A DNA stretch of 14,606 bases. Source: Cellvibrionales bacterium UBA1854 (GTDB taxonomy: Bacteria > Pseudomonadota > Gammaproteobacteria > Pseudomonadales > Porticoccaceae). The stretch lies in assembly GCA_002338445.1 (NCBI GenBank), contig DDII01000007.1, positions 1 through 14,606 on the forward strand, written 5' to 3'. Below the pieces are notes generated by a model that was given only the letters and a program-made list of their open reading frames with translations, was not told the DNA's origin and did no database searches. A program made the translations under genes and the position numbers. Below are positions 6,919 through 14,605 of this stretch, piece by piece; position 1 is the first letter of the stretch, and each line of letters starts with the position of its first letter.

Positions 6919-8592
6919 TTATGATCGAAGCTCCTTACTTGCTTCAGATTTTAGAAATCGTTTCAAAATTTTTCCCGACGCGCTTCTTGGTAGAGGAGCA
7001 CTTTGCTGTCGCACAAAACTGGGAATCTCGAACTTTGCCAATCTGGTGGCTAGGAAACTCTCCAATGCTTCAGTATCGATTTCACGCTTCACTAGTACGG
7101 TCGCCCAAACAAGCTCACCCAAACGATCATCTGGCAACCCATAAACACACGCCTCCATTATATCAGGGTGTTCTAGCAGAGCATCCTCAACGGCAATACA
7201 AGCAATATTTTCACCACCCCTAATAATAATGTCCTTAGCTCGATCGACAATAAATAAAAATCCTTCCCGATCAATGGATGCAATATCTCCGGTTCTAAAC
7301 CAGTCCCCGTCAAAAGCCATGGCGGTCTCCTCCGGGAGATTCCAATAACATCTAAACATTGACGTACCCCGGACTTGAAGTTCTCCAATTGAATTAGGAC
7401 CTAAAATTTTACCTTCAGCATCAACCACCCTTAGCTCAAGAATCGCAGCACATTGTCCACTACTTGAGGGGCGATCAAGATATGTTTTCCCTAGAATACC
7501 AGTGCCAATTGCATTAGTCTCCGTCATCCCCCAACCAGTTGAGGGAACAATATTCTGAGCGAGTTCTCCAATTTTATGGACCTGCGCTGGTGCTCTAGGA
7601 GCACCTCCTCCCCCAACCACTAAGAGACCCGACAAGTCCCGAGATTGTCTAGATGCGGCTTGAATAAGGTCACCTGTAAGTGCTGGTGCCGCAGTAAATA
7701 CAGTAACACGCTCTTGTTCTATCAAGTCCATTCCGGTCTCTGGGTCCCATTTGTACATTAAAATAAGTTTCCTTTGCAATCGGAGACTTGCGAGCATGCC
7801 TACATGGGAGCCCGACACATGAAAAAGGGGCACCGACAATAAAAAAGATTCTTGGTAAGAAAGCTTAGGTTGTTCATACTGTCCCAGAAAAGAGCGTAAT
7901 GCTGCGTCAAGCTCCCACGACAGTAGGGCACTGACAATACTGCGATTAGTTGATACTGCACCCTTAGGTTTTCCAGTGGATCCAGAAGTATAAATGAGTG
8001 TGGCGTCGTCGTCTGTATCAATATCGACCCACGGCATCTCACATCCTAAGTGATCACTTACTAATCTAGTATAGTCGTTAGAGTAAATTTTTGTATTTTC
8101 TTCAGCTCGCACTCTAATGATCTCTGCATCCGACAGCAACGATGGATCAGCTGACAGGCCATACAAACGCTCGTGATCAACAAAGATCAACTTAGCCTTA
8201 CAATCCGACAACCCATAAGAAAGCTCTCGCGCACTCCAGAGCGCATTCATTGAAACTGCAATCGCGCCAATCGAGGTTACCGCAAAAAATGCAATAACCC
8301 ATTCTGGATAGTTTCTCATTGCAATGGCTACCCGATCACCTTTAGCGACCCCAAAGTCCCTAATCATCGCTCTCCCAAGGGCACTGGCATGCCGATACAC
8401 CTCCTCGAAAGTCATCCGCTCGCCTTCAAAAACAAGATATTCTAAATCGCTCCGCGTTTCCGCATAGAGATCACGAAGGGTCTCAGGCGCATGGGTAAAA
8501 ACCTTGCAGCGTTGACCTCGTATTTGGGTGAAATTGAGTTCAAATGGCTGACCTCGTCCACATAATTTCTCTATTGCTTCCAGTCGAGTCAT
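6919..8592 (-). CDS. Class I adenylate-forming acyl-CoA synthetase (AMP-dependent ligase)
   Basis: Full-length, 557 residues. It activates a carboxylic acid with ATP to an acyl-AMP and then to the CoA thioester, in the cytoplasm. The core motifs of the ANL superfamily are in order: P-loop-like YTSGSTGKPKG at 201-211, GWGMTET at 353-359, WFRTGD at 431-436, the hinge DRAKDIIIRGGENI at 450-463, and SASGKILKR near the C-terminus with Lys541 as the adenylation lysine. Nothing essential is missing. After the hinge the usual 'ENIYP' is ENIAC, a modest variation. There is no signal peptide. The gene is divergent from the dehydrogenase-crotonase run, sharing a 135-base intergenic region, which suggests joint regulation and that its CoA ester feeds the crotonase. 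Acyl specificity cannot be read from the sequence; short/medium-chain fatty acids or aromatic acids are possible. The start ATG at 8592 has an AAAGG about 12 bases upstream. Confidence 0.93.
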   Translation of the reverse strand: MTRLEAIEKLCGRGQPFELNFTQIRGQRCKVFTHAPETLRDLYAETRSDLEYLVFEGERMTFEEVYRHASALGRAMIRDFGVAKGDRVAIAMRNYPEWVIAFFAVTSIGAIAVSMNALWSARELSYGLSDCKAKLIFVDHERLYGLSADPSLLSDAEIIRVRAEENTKIYSNDYTRLVSDHLGCEMPWVDIDTDDDATLIYTSGSTGKPKGAVSTNRSIVSALLSWELDAALRSFLGQYEQPKLSYQESFLLSVPLFHVSGSHVGMLASLRLQRKLILMYKWDPETGMDLIEQERVTVFTAAPALTGDLIQAASRQSRDLSGLLVVGGGGAPRAPAQVHKIGELAQNIVPSTGWGMTETNAIGTGILGKTYLDRPSSSGQCAAILELRVVDAEGKILGPNSIGELQVRGTSMFRCYWNLPEETAMAFDGDWFRTGDIASIDREGFLFIVDRAKDIIIRGGENIACIAVEDALLEHPDIMEACVYGLPDDRLGELVWATVLVKREIDTEALESFLATRLAKFEIPSFVRQQSAPLPRSASGKILKRFLKSEASKELRS

Positions 8593-8727
8593 GTTAATTT
8601 CTAACCTTTTATTTGTAATAAATAATTTGTTTTGAGACTTGGAAATGGTAACACTAAAACCAAATTGATCTCATACCAGTTTTGGAACGACTCTCCGATT
8701 AGAAACCAATTTCAAATGGGTCTTTAG
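8593..8727. promoter_or_regulatory. Divergent promoter region between acyl-CoA synthetase and dehydrogenase
   Basis: These 135 AT-rich bases separate two outward-reading genes and must hold both promoters. A weak sigma70-like pair for the rightward operon is TTGAGA (8632-8637) with TAAAAC (8655-8660), 17 bases apart. A small perfect inverted repeat, TTTATT-TGT-AATAAA (8608-8622), sits just upstream of the synthetase start and could be an operator. No regulator gene lies next to it. The promoter assignments are tentative; only the divergent arrangement is certain. Confidence 0.4.
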
Positions 8728-9912
8728 ATGACAAAAAAACCATACTTGCCACGTCAGTTCTTTTTGCAAAAAAGAGAAACATCTCCAAGAATGTTTGCAG
8801 CAGCACAACGATATATACAAGGCCCAAGAATAATTAATGATGTTGGCCACTACCTCTCTCTACTAGAGACAACAAGGGTGGGATTGATGGCATCAAAACG
8901 AGGGCACAACGTTATAGGAATAGAAATCTCTTCCAGCCTTAACAAAGCGGGCATAACTTCAATCCCACTTACATTCGGAGGAGAATGCTCACTCAGTGAG
9001 ATCAACTCACAAGTGGATGCAATGCTTGGGCAAGACATCAGCTGTCTTATTGCAACTGGCGGTGGAAAGCTAATTGATGCGGGCAGAGCCATTGCGTTTC
9101 GATTAAATATCCCGGTGGTAATAATTCCCACTATAGCTTCGACGGACGCTCCGTGCTCGGCGTTGTCTGCCATCTATTCTGAAACCGGTGCCCTAAACAA
9201 TATCGAGTTTTATCCACAGCATCCCGCCATAGTCATTTTAGACACTGATATTATAGTCGGCGCGGGAGAGCGGTACCTTGTCTCTGGTATGGGCGATGCG
9301 ATGGCTACCTGGTATGAGGCTCGGGTATGCCTTAAAAACCCCAGAACGATAACGGCTTGTGGGGGACGTCCCACGCTAGCATCTTGTGCAATCAGCGAAA
9401 TATGCGCACAAACTTTGTACAAGTACGGTGAGGCTGCCGCAGCCACTGTAAGGGAATGCCGTAATGACGAAGCAGTTGAACATATTATCGAAGCAAACAC
9501 GCTACTGAGTGGTTTAGGTTTCGAAAACGGTGGGCTCGCCCTAGCTCATGCTTTGGGTAATTCTTATCCGGAAATACAAATAGTTCACCAAAATTTTATG
9601 CATGGAGAAATGGTGTCAATGGGACTCATGGCCCAACTTTGTATGGAGAAATCGGACGATCTAGAAAAGGTAGCCAGCTTTTTTGCGCGAGTTGGTCTAC
9701 CAATCCACCTCGGGCAAATTTTACTTTCGACAAAAGAACAAAATATTCTCGATGTTCTTATCGAGGCAGCACTGGAAAAGCCAATCGCCCACAATATGCT
9801 GATGCCGGTAACACACGAGTCGCTTCGGAAAGCGATTTTAAACGCCCATAATTTTGGTCTCGACATCTGCAAAAAAATAGGTGACACAGCGTATCGGAGA
9901 TTACATAAATGA
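8728..9912 (+). CDS. Glycerol dehydrogenase (GldA)-family iron/zinc-containing alcohol dehydrogenase
   Basis: 394 residues. The family oxidises polyols or hydroxy acids with NAD in the cytoplasm. Signatures: ATGGGKLIDAGRAIA (GGGK at 111-114, dinucleotide binding) and PTIASTDAPCSALSAIY at 134-150, which is close to the GldA consensus. Metal ligands are Asp190 (GMGDAMATWYEAR), His274 (ALAHALGN) and His292 (FMHGEMVSMG); their 84/18 spacing closely matches the known glycerol dehydrogenase Asp/His/His triad. The N-terminus is about 20 residues longer than typical GldA before the RYIQG strand. An internal ATG at 8791 (Met22) is an alternative start, though TGGG seven bases before 8728 favours the longer form. 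It is the first gene of a + strand run and its stop overlaps the next start (ATGA). The context of CoA enzymes suggests a substrate other than glycerol, so no gene symbol is given. Confidence 0.88.
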   Translation: MTKKPYLPRQFFLQKRETSPRMFAAAQRYIQGPRIINDVGHYLSLLETTRVGLMASKRGHNVIGIEISSSLNKAGITSIPLTFGGECSLSEINSQVDAMLGQDISCLIATGGGKLIDAGRAIAFRLNIPVVIIPTIASTDAPCSALSAIYSETGALNNIEFYPQHPAIVILDTDIIVGAGERYLVSGMGDAMATWYEARVCLKNPRTITACGGRPTLASCAISEICAQTLYKYGEAAAATVRECRNDEAVEHIIEANTLLSGLGFENGGLALAHALGNSYPEIQIVHQNFMHGEMVSMGLMAQLCMEKSDDLEKVASFFARVGLPIHLGQILLSTKEQNILDVLIEAALEKPIAHNMLMPVTHESLRKAILNAHNFGLDICKKIGDTAYRRLHK

Positions 9913-10766
9913 CATCAAAAGCTGGACCCACTACATATCATGAAATTATCTACGAAGTCGACGGACCTGTAGCGACCATAACAATCAACCGGCCCAGCAA
10001 GTTAAACGCTTTGACGGACCTAACACAGGCGGAAATTCGTCATGCACTTGAGTGTTCAGAGCGAAATGGAAAGATTGTAGGAACAATCCTGACCGGTGCG
10101 GGCAGAGGATTCTGCTCCGGCGTAGATATGGGCGCACTAACTGAGATGAGCAAGGCAGGAGAATCGACCTGGAAATCGCACGACAACCTTTTAGTAGATC
10201 CCGGCAACCCAGACAATGACCCAAACTTCCTTTCCTCTCCAGCCTACTTTCTGGGCTTGCGAAAGCCGCTGATAGCTGCTGTCAATGGCGCTAGTGCAGG
10301 GCTTGGATTCAGTTATGCGACCTTCTGTGATCTCCGCTTCGTAGACAGGACGGCAAAATTTTTTACCTCTTTTGGTCCGCGAGGACTGATTGCTGAACAT
10401 GGAACAAGTTGGATGCTCCCGCGCCTTGTCGGGCCCTCAAATGCGTTAGACCTGCTCTGGACATCGAAACGACTAGATGCGGTCGAGGCCTTTCGGATTG
10501 GATACGCAAATCGTCTTTGCGAAACCGGTAAATCTGCTATTGAAGCAAAACAATACTTAACCGAAATCGCCAAAACCTCAGCTCCAATATCCATTATGAT
10601 GATGAAAAAACAGATCTACCGGCATCTTAATCAAGAGCTTGGAGTGTCTATGGAAGAAACAAAACTATGGATGGAGGAAAGTCTCAAACGAGAAGATTTT
10701 AAAGAGGGCGTATCATCTTTCGTTGAGAGGAGAGCTCCAAACTTTCAACCGATCACAGTAGACTAA
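9909..10766 (+). CDS. Enoyl-CoA hydratase/isomerase (crotonase) family protein
   Basis: 285 residues, starting at an ATG that overlaps the dehydrogenase stop by four bases, so the two are translationally coupled. The crotonase fold is shown by GAGRGFCSGVDMGAL (63-77) and NGASAGLGFSYATFCDLRF (126-144), which supply the two oxyanion-hole amides that bind the acyl-CoA thioester. LIAEHGTSWMLPRLVG (160-175) follows. By alignment by eye to rat mitochondrial hydratase, the two catalytic glutamates (144 and 164 there) are replaced by Ser135 and Phe155. A different acid, Glu163 in the AEHG loop, is available. It is therefore a crotonase superfamily member of unknown reaction: hydratase, isomerase, hydrolase or C-C lyase are all possible. 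It probably acts on the CoA ester made by the divergent synthetase. Confidence 0.9.
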   Translation: MTSKAGPTTYHEIIYEVDGPVATITINRPSKLNALTDLTQAEIRHALECSERNGKIVGTILTGAGRGFCSGVDMGALTEMSKAGESTWKSHDNLLVDPGNPDNDPNFLSSPAYFLGLRKPLIAAVNGASAGLGFSYATFCDLRFVDRTAKFFTSFGPRGLIAEHGTSWMLPRLVGPSNALDLLWTSKRLDAVEAFRIGYANRLCETGKSAIEAKQYLTEIAKTSAPISIMMMKKQIYRHLNQELGVSMEETKLWMEESLKREDFKEGVSSFVERRAPNFQPITVD

Positions 10767-10792
10767 GCTGCAGATTAAAAGATTACTCAAAC

Positions 10793-10797
10793 GAGGA
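10793..10797 (+). promoter_or_regulatory. Ribosome-binding site of the ADP-ribosylglycohydrolase gene
   Basis: GAGGA with seven bases to the ATG at 10805 is a near-ideal Shine-Dalgarno sequence. It fixes the start of this gene within the 38-base gap after the crotonase. Confidence 0.6.
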
Positions 10798-10804
10798 ACA
10801 AATA

Positions 10805-12187
10805 ATGACATTCGCTGGATGGGATACCCCTTTAGAACTCGTAAAATACGAACTTACTCAGCTAGGGTATGAGGGTGTAGTTGTGCCGAAAGATCTGAGC
10901 GATCAAGTGGCTGAACTTGCCAAGAACAAAGAAAAAAATGATATGAACTTCTCGGCTTTAGAAGAAATATATGATTCTTTGAGCAAACTCAAAGTTTCCT
11001 CTGATTTCAACTATGACCAACCATATATCCTTGCAGAAATTCAAAAAAAACGACCAAAAGGTCCCAGACAACTTGCTACTCTCGGTCAAGAAGAGTTGTT
11101 TGATAAATTACATGGGGCGTGGACAGGTCGAGCTGCTGGCTGCGCTTTGGGTAAGCCCGTGGAGGGCATAGGCATAAGTGGGAAAGATGGTGTAGTTGGT
11201 CGCAAGGTTATCAGGTCATATCTTGAAAATCGAAATCACTGGCCTCTGGATCACTACTTCAGCGGCAAAGATGTTGGTGACCATCTCACAATCTACTGCC
11301 CTAAATCTCATCGAGAAAACATCGCATACATGGAACCCGATGACGATATCCACTACACTCTTATCGCGTTAAAAATATTGGAGGAGTATGGACCCCAATT
11401 TACATGGCGTCACGTCGCGCACACTTGGAACCAAAGCCTTCCCTACAATGTTATTTGTACCGCAGAGACTCAAGCTATTTTAAACTATAATAATGCTGTT
11501 CCACGCAGGGCGAAGTCAAGCTGGGTAACACCAGAGTATACGAGTTCATACCGTAATCCTTACAGGGAGTGGATTGGTGCTCAAATTAGGGCGGACGGCT
11601 GGGGTTACGCGTGTGCAGGTAATCCTCAGCTTGCTGCCGAATTTGCCTATCGAGATGCATGCTGGACCCACCGAGCAAATGGTATTTACGGTGAAATGAT
11701 GTTTGCGGCCATTATAGCGGCAGCTTTTGTGGAATCAAATCCACGCGAACTTATAAATATCGGACTCTCGGAAATACCCAAGAACAGCAAGCTCGCTGAG
11801 GCGTCCCGGGCCGCATTGGGCAAAGCTAGTAGTCTTAAGGATTTTCACAGCTACATGGACTGGGTCGAGTCAAATTTTGGTGCACTAAGCGGTGTCCATA
11901 CTGTTAACAACGCCCTAGTTGTCTTAGGTGCTCTGATTTATGGAGATGGAAATTTTCATAAATCTGTGTGCCTATCCGTCGAGGGCGGCTGGGATACAGA
12001 TTGCAATGGAGCCACATGTGGCTCCATTTTAGGCGCCATAAAAGGTCATTCGGAACTTAATTCTAGCCTCGTCTCTCCTCTCAATGATACTATTAAACCC
12101 AGCGTAATTGGATTCCAAGAAATCACAATGACGGAACTTGCGAAAAGGATGCAGGAGGTGCAAAACACGATATCAGCTTCCATTTAA
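10805..12187 (+). CDS. ADP-ribosylglycohydrolase (DraG/ARH)-family protein
   Basis: 460 residues with no signal peptide. About 97-115 (LFDKLHGAWTGRAAGCALG) is the usual opening of the ADP-ribosylglycohydrolase fold. EPDDDIHYTLIAL at 177-189 corresponds to the first metal motif (TDDT in classical DraG), and VEGGWDTDCNGATCGSI at 392-408 to the second (DTD), so both halves of the two-metal site are present. About 95 residues precede the domain, without recognisable motifs and rich in charged helices. The subfamily with PDDD and GWDTDC differs from enzymes that remove ADP-ribose from proteins. Here it lies within a catabolic operon next to CoA enzymes, with no ADP-ribosyltransferase nearby. Hydrolysis of a small-molecule N- or O-glycoside is therefore a reasonable alternative to reversing protein ADP-ribosylation. 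The second metal motif is encoded partly by a perfect 24-bp palindrome. Confidence 0.85.
   Translation: MTFAGWDTPLELVKYELTQLGYEGVVVPKDLSDQVAELAKNKEKNDMNFSALEEIYDSLSKLKVSSDFNYDQPYILAEIQKKRPKGPRQLATLGQEELFDKLHGAWTGRAAGCALGKPVEGIGISGKDGVVGRKVIRSYLENRNHWPLDHYFSGKDVGDHLTIYCPKSHRENIAYMEPDDDIHYTLIALKILEEYGPQFTWRHVAHTWNQSLPYNVICTAETQAILNYNNAVPRRAKSSWVTPEYTSSYRNPYREWIGAQIRADGWGYACAGNPQLAAEFAYRDACWTHRANGIYGEMMFAAIIAAAFVESNPRELINIGLSEIPKNSKLAEASRAALGKASSLKDFHSYMDWVESNFGALSGVHTVNNALVVLGALIYGDGNFHKSVCLSVEGGWDTDCNGATCGSILGAIKGHSELNSSLVSPLNDTIKPSVIGFQEITMTELAKRMQEVQNTISASI
12005..12028. repeat. Perfect 24-bp palindrome inside the ADP-ribosylglycohydrolase gene
   Basis: AATGGAGCCACA followed by its exact reverse complement TGTGGCTCCATT. 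It encodes Asn401-Ile408, directly after the DTDC metal motif, and is followed by further Ts (TTAG). In RNA it would form a ten-pair stem with a CATG tetraloop. It could be chance codon choice, an intragenic attenuator or a protein-binding site. Confidence 0.7.
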
Positions 12188-12207
12188 TCGGAGCCTATAC
12201 CATCAAA

Positions 12208-12273
12208 ATGAAAGCTAAACGTGACCAATAAAGCCAAAAGAAGTCTACTATCAGAATAATAGCGATTAGCGTA
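12208..12273 (+). other. Signal-peptide segment of DUF3604 with an interrupted start
   Basis: The DUF3604 frame continues upstream as KKSTIRIIIAISVVICLF AQVNA (split here only for length), a good Sec signal peptide, but with no standard start before an in-frame TAA at 12229-12231. Beyond that stop, in the same frame, is ATG at 12208 reading MKAKRDQ. So either a nonsense codon interrupts the n-region (MKAKRDQ-stop-SQKKS), or the start is GTG at 12221, which reads MTNKAKRSLLSE in another frame and needs one extra base (for example an A at 12255-12256) to join IIAISVV. A GGAG at 12190-12193 lies upstream of both. Translation as written needs read-through, a frameshift or a rare start codon. Confidence 0.55.
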
Positions 12274-14124
12274 GTGATCTGCCTCTTTGCGCAAGTAAAC
12301 GCAGAGGTACCCTCTTCTGGAGTAAAACCAACTTACCCAAGTAGGTTACTGTGGGGAGACACCCATGTGCATACCCACCTCTCTGCAGATGCATATCCCT
12401 TAGGTTCAAGAACCACGCCGGACGAGGCTTATCGATTTGCCAAGGGAGAGCAAGTTATAAGTAATGGGCTCGTTGCCCAGTTAGCAACACCCCTTGATTT
12501 TTTGATGGTGTCTGACCACGCGGAAAATATGGGAGTCTTTCCCCGTATAGCGGCTGGAGACCCCAGCTTACTAAAAACCGAATCAGGAAGAACTGTTTTT
12601 AAGAAGCTAAAAAATCTTCCCCCTGCAGATGAAGTACTCGCTTCCGAGACGGAGCAAGATTTTAGGGCTGGAGCAGAAGCCCTTAGCGACGGGAAGGCAA
12701 TGAAGGCATCAGGGTTCATAATCGATAAAGAGTTCAAACAACATGTTTGGCACAGTGTAGTCGATATGGCTGAAAAACATAATGATCCGGGGAATTTTAC
12801 TACATTTTCCGGCTACGAATACAGCAGCGGCGGCCTGCATCGGAACGTTCTATTTGCCGGTGGACCGGAGCATACCAAGAAAATTATTCCTTTTTCATCA
12901 AATGACAGTAACAACCCTGAGGACCTTTGGTCATTCCTCGAGTGGTACATTGAAACTACTGGGAGCGGTGTAATTTCCATCCCCCACAATAGCAACCTGA
13001 GTGGCGGAAAGATGTTTGCGTCAGAAACCTTCGACGGTTTACCTCTAACGAAGGGCTATGCTTTGACCCGCTCTTCTATAGAGCCAGTCGTTGAGGTAAC
13101 GCAGATCAAAGGTGATAGCGAGACTCACCCCTTGCTGTCGCCGCATGACGAATTTGCTAGTTTCGAGGACGTATGGTGGGACGTAGTATCAAGTTATCGC
13201 AGTAAAAATTCGTCGAGCGTTTCTGAAAAAAAAATCGCTCAACGATCATTTGTGAGAGCGGCATTAAAAACAGGCCTCGATCAGCAGGCAGACATAGCCG
13301 TCAATCCCTTCAAATTCGGGATAATTGGATCCACGGACTCACATACTGGGCTGGCGACAGCAGATGAGAACAATTTCTGGGGTAAAATGGCTACGGACCA
13401 ACCTAATCCGTTTCGGGCTGCGAGATCATCTATTTTTTCGGCATCAGGTTATGCCGCAATCTGGGCCACCGAAAATACTCGAGCAGCTATTTTTTCTGCA
13501 TTGAAGCGCCGAGAGGTCTATGCTACAACCGGACCCAGAATCATTCTAAGATTTTTCGGGGGCTGGGATTTTGGAAATGATGATGTTTCAAATCCAAATA
13601 TCGCAGAGATAGGTTATAAAAAAGGGGTACCAATGGGAGGAGAACTTGTGATGGATCACCGAGAGGGGGTCCCACATTTCCTTATCGCTGCGATGCGGGA
13701 GCCGGATGGAGCAAATCTTGACCGTCTTCAAATTATAAAAGGCTGGCGAGATCAACAGGGTAAGCTTCACGAAAAAGTCTATGACGTTGCGTGGTCAGGG
13801 GAACGAACTCGTCAGGAAAATGGCAAACTCCCTCCTATAAGATCCACAGTAAACCTATCCACCGCTGATTACCGAAACTCCGTCGGCAGTCCCGCTTTGG
13901 AAATAGCCTGGAAAGATCCAGATTTTCATCCTGATGAGTCTGCATTCTATTACGCCAGGGTGTTGCAGATACCTACACCTCGGTGGAACACATACGATGC
14001 AAGCGTCTATAGAACTACCTCAAAAAGGCCAAGTTTCGATCCATGGGGAGGGAAAATGGATCCACCACCAACAGTTATTCAAGAGCGCGCTTACTCTTCA
14101 CCGATATGGTACGAATCAAAATAA
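12274..14124 (+). CDS. Exported DUF3604 (PHP-like metallohydrolase) protein
   Basis: The coordinates give the continuous frame from a GTG, and numbering uses it, but this GTG lies inside the hydrophobic core of a signal peptide and is unlikely to be the natural start (see 12208-12273). The mature protein begins near EVPSSG. Metal-binding motifs of the PHP-like fold are visible in order: WGDTHVHTHLSADA (His31, His33), SDHAEN at 80-85 (Asp81, His82), PHNSN with His238, and GSTDSHTG with Asp355 and His357. The C-terminal half includes RAAIFSALKRREVYATTGPR, typical of the family, and a beta-rich domain. The full length is about 600 residues, as usual for DUF3604. The family is poorly characterised. 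The residues predict a multi-metal hydrolase, probably periplasmic, acting on a phosphoester, sulfate or other ester bond. It is the fourth gene of the + strand run, 86 bases after its neighbour. Confidence 0.87.
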   Translation: MICLFAQVNAEVPSSGVKPTYPSRLLWGDTHVHTHLSADAYPLGSRTTPDEAYRFAKGEQVISNGLVAQLATPLDFLMVSDHAENMGVFPRIAAGDPSLLKTESGRTVFKKLKNLPPADEVLASETEQDFRAGAEALSDGKAMKASGFIIDKEFKQHVWHSVVDMAEKHNDPGNFTTFSGYEYSSGGLHRNVLFAGGPEHTKKIIPFSSNDSNNPEDLWSFLEWYIETTGSGVISIPHNSNLSGGKMFASETFDGLPLTKGYALTRSSIEPVVEVTQIKGDSETHPLLSPHDEFASFEDVWWDVVSSYRSKNSSSVSEKKIAQRSFVRAALKTGLDQQADIAVNPFKFGIIGSTDSHTGLATADENNFWGKMATDQPNPFRAARSSIFSASGYAAIWATENTRAAIFSALKRREVYATTGPRIILRFFGGWDFGNDDVSNPNIAEIGYKKGVPMGGELVMDHREGVPHFLIAAMREPDGANLDRLQIIKGWRDQQGKLHEKVYDVAWSGERTRQENGKLPPIRSTVNLSTADYRNSVGSPALEIAWKDPDFHPDESAFYYARVLQIPTPRWNTYDASVYRTTSKRPSFDPWGGKMDPPPTVIQERAYSSPIWYESK

Positions 14125-14185
14125 ACTTCGAAATTCAGAAAAAGATAAGGATAAGATGATGAAATCCCCTGCTAATTTTTGTTAA

Positions 14186-14605
14186 CTAAGAATCCCAAAG
14201 TCCTCGGTGGATTTCGTCAGGGTCTACTTCTATCCGGGGGCTCGCGTCAAATATAAGACACTTTCTGTCTGAAGATTGGTATTTAGGCCAATGTGGCAAA
14301 CCGAAACCATTGGGTTGGCCTGTTCTTGCAAATCCAATTATGGTGTCGGACCAGAGATTAGCCAAACGCCTAACATCTGGGTTATCTCTGTCATGGAAGA
14401 TATGTCCGCGGGCATCCCTGTTTGCGAAGAGATTAAAGGTAAAGGCCATCTCACAGGAATGGGTAGCCTTGAGCTTTTTGTACTCAGGTAAGTTTGCAGG
14501 GTAATCAAAGCGATAAAACCAGCCACCCGGTCCGGCAGCAGAGGAGAGCTCTGCTGCTATTAGACTATTTCTCCGGAACATATCTGTCCAAATCATTTCG
14601 TGAAA
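14186..14605 (-). CDS. Type B carboxylesterase, C-terminal fragment (5' end outside window)
   Basis: The frame is open to the right edge of the window, so an N-terminal part of several hundred residues is missing. WFYRFDYP, then ATHSCEMAFTFNLF, then LWSDTIIGFARTGQPNGFGLPHWPKY and KCLIFD are the canonical C-terminal elements of the carboxylesterase/lipase (cholinesterase-like) family. His in the ATHSCEMAF segment is the catalytic triad histidine in the H-x-x-E context. The catalytic Ser (GxSxG) and the acid residue lie outside the window. The enzyme hydrolyses carboxylic esters, usually after export. It ends in TAG and converges on the DUF3604 gene with a 61-base gap in which no clear terminator hairpin was found. 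It may act on the same substrate as the neighbouring sulfatases and DUF3604 protein. Confidence 0.88.
   Translation of the reverse strand, partial: FHEMIWTDMFRRNSLIAAELSSAAGPGGWFYRFDYPANLPEYKKLKATHSCEMAFTFNLFANRDARGHIFHDRDNPDVRRLANLWSDTIIGFARTGQPNGFGLPHWPKYQSSDRKCLIFDASPRIEVDPDEIHRGLWDS

Noticed and set aside
8660..8686. CCAAA...TTTGG partial dyad in the divergent promoter region
   Set aside because: Only the outer five positions match and the inner bases do not; not distinguishable from chance.
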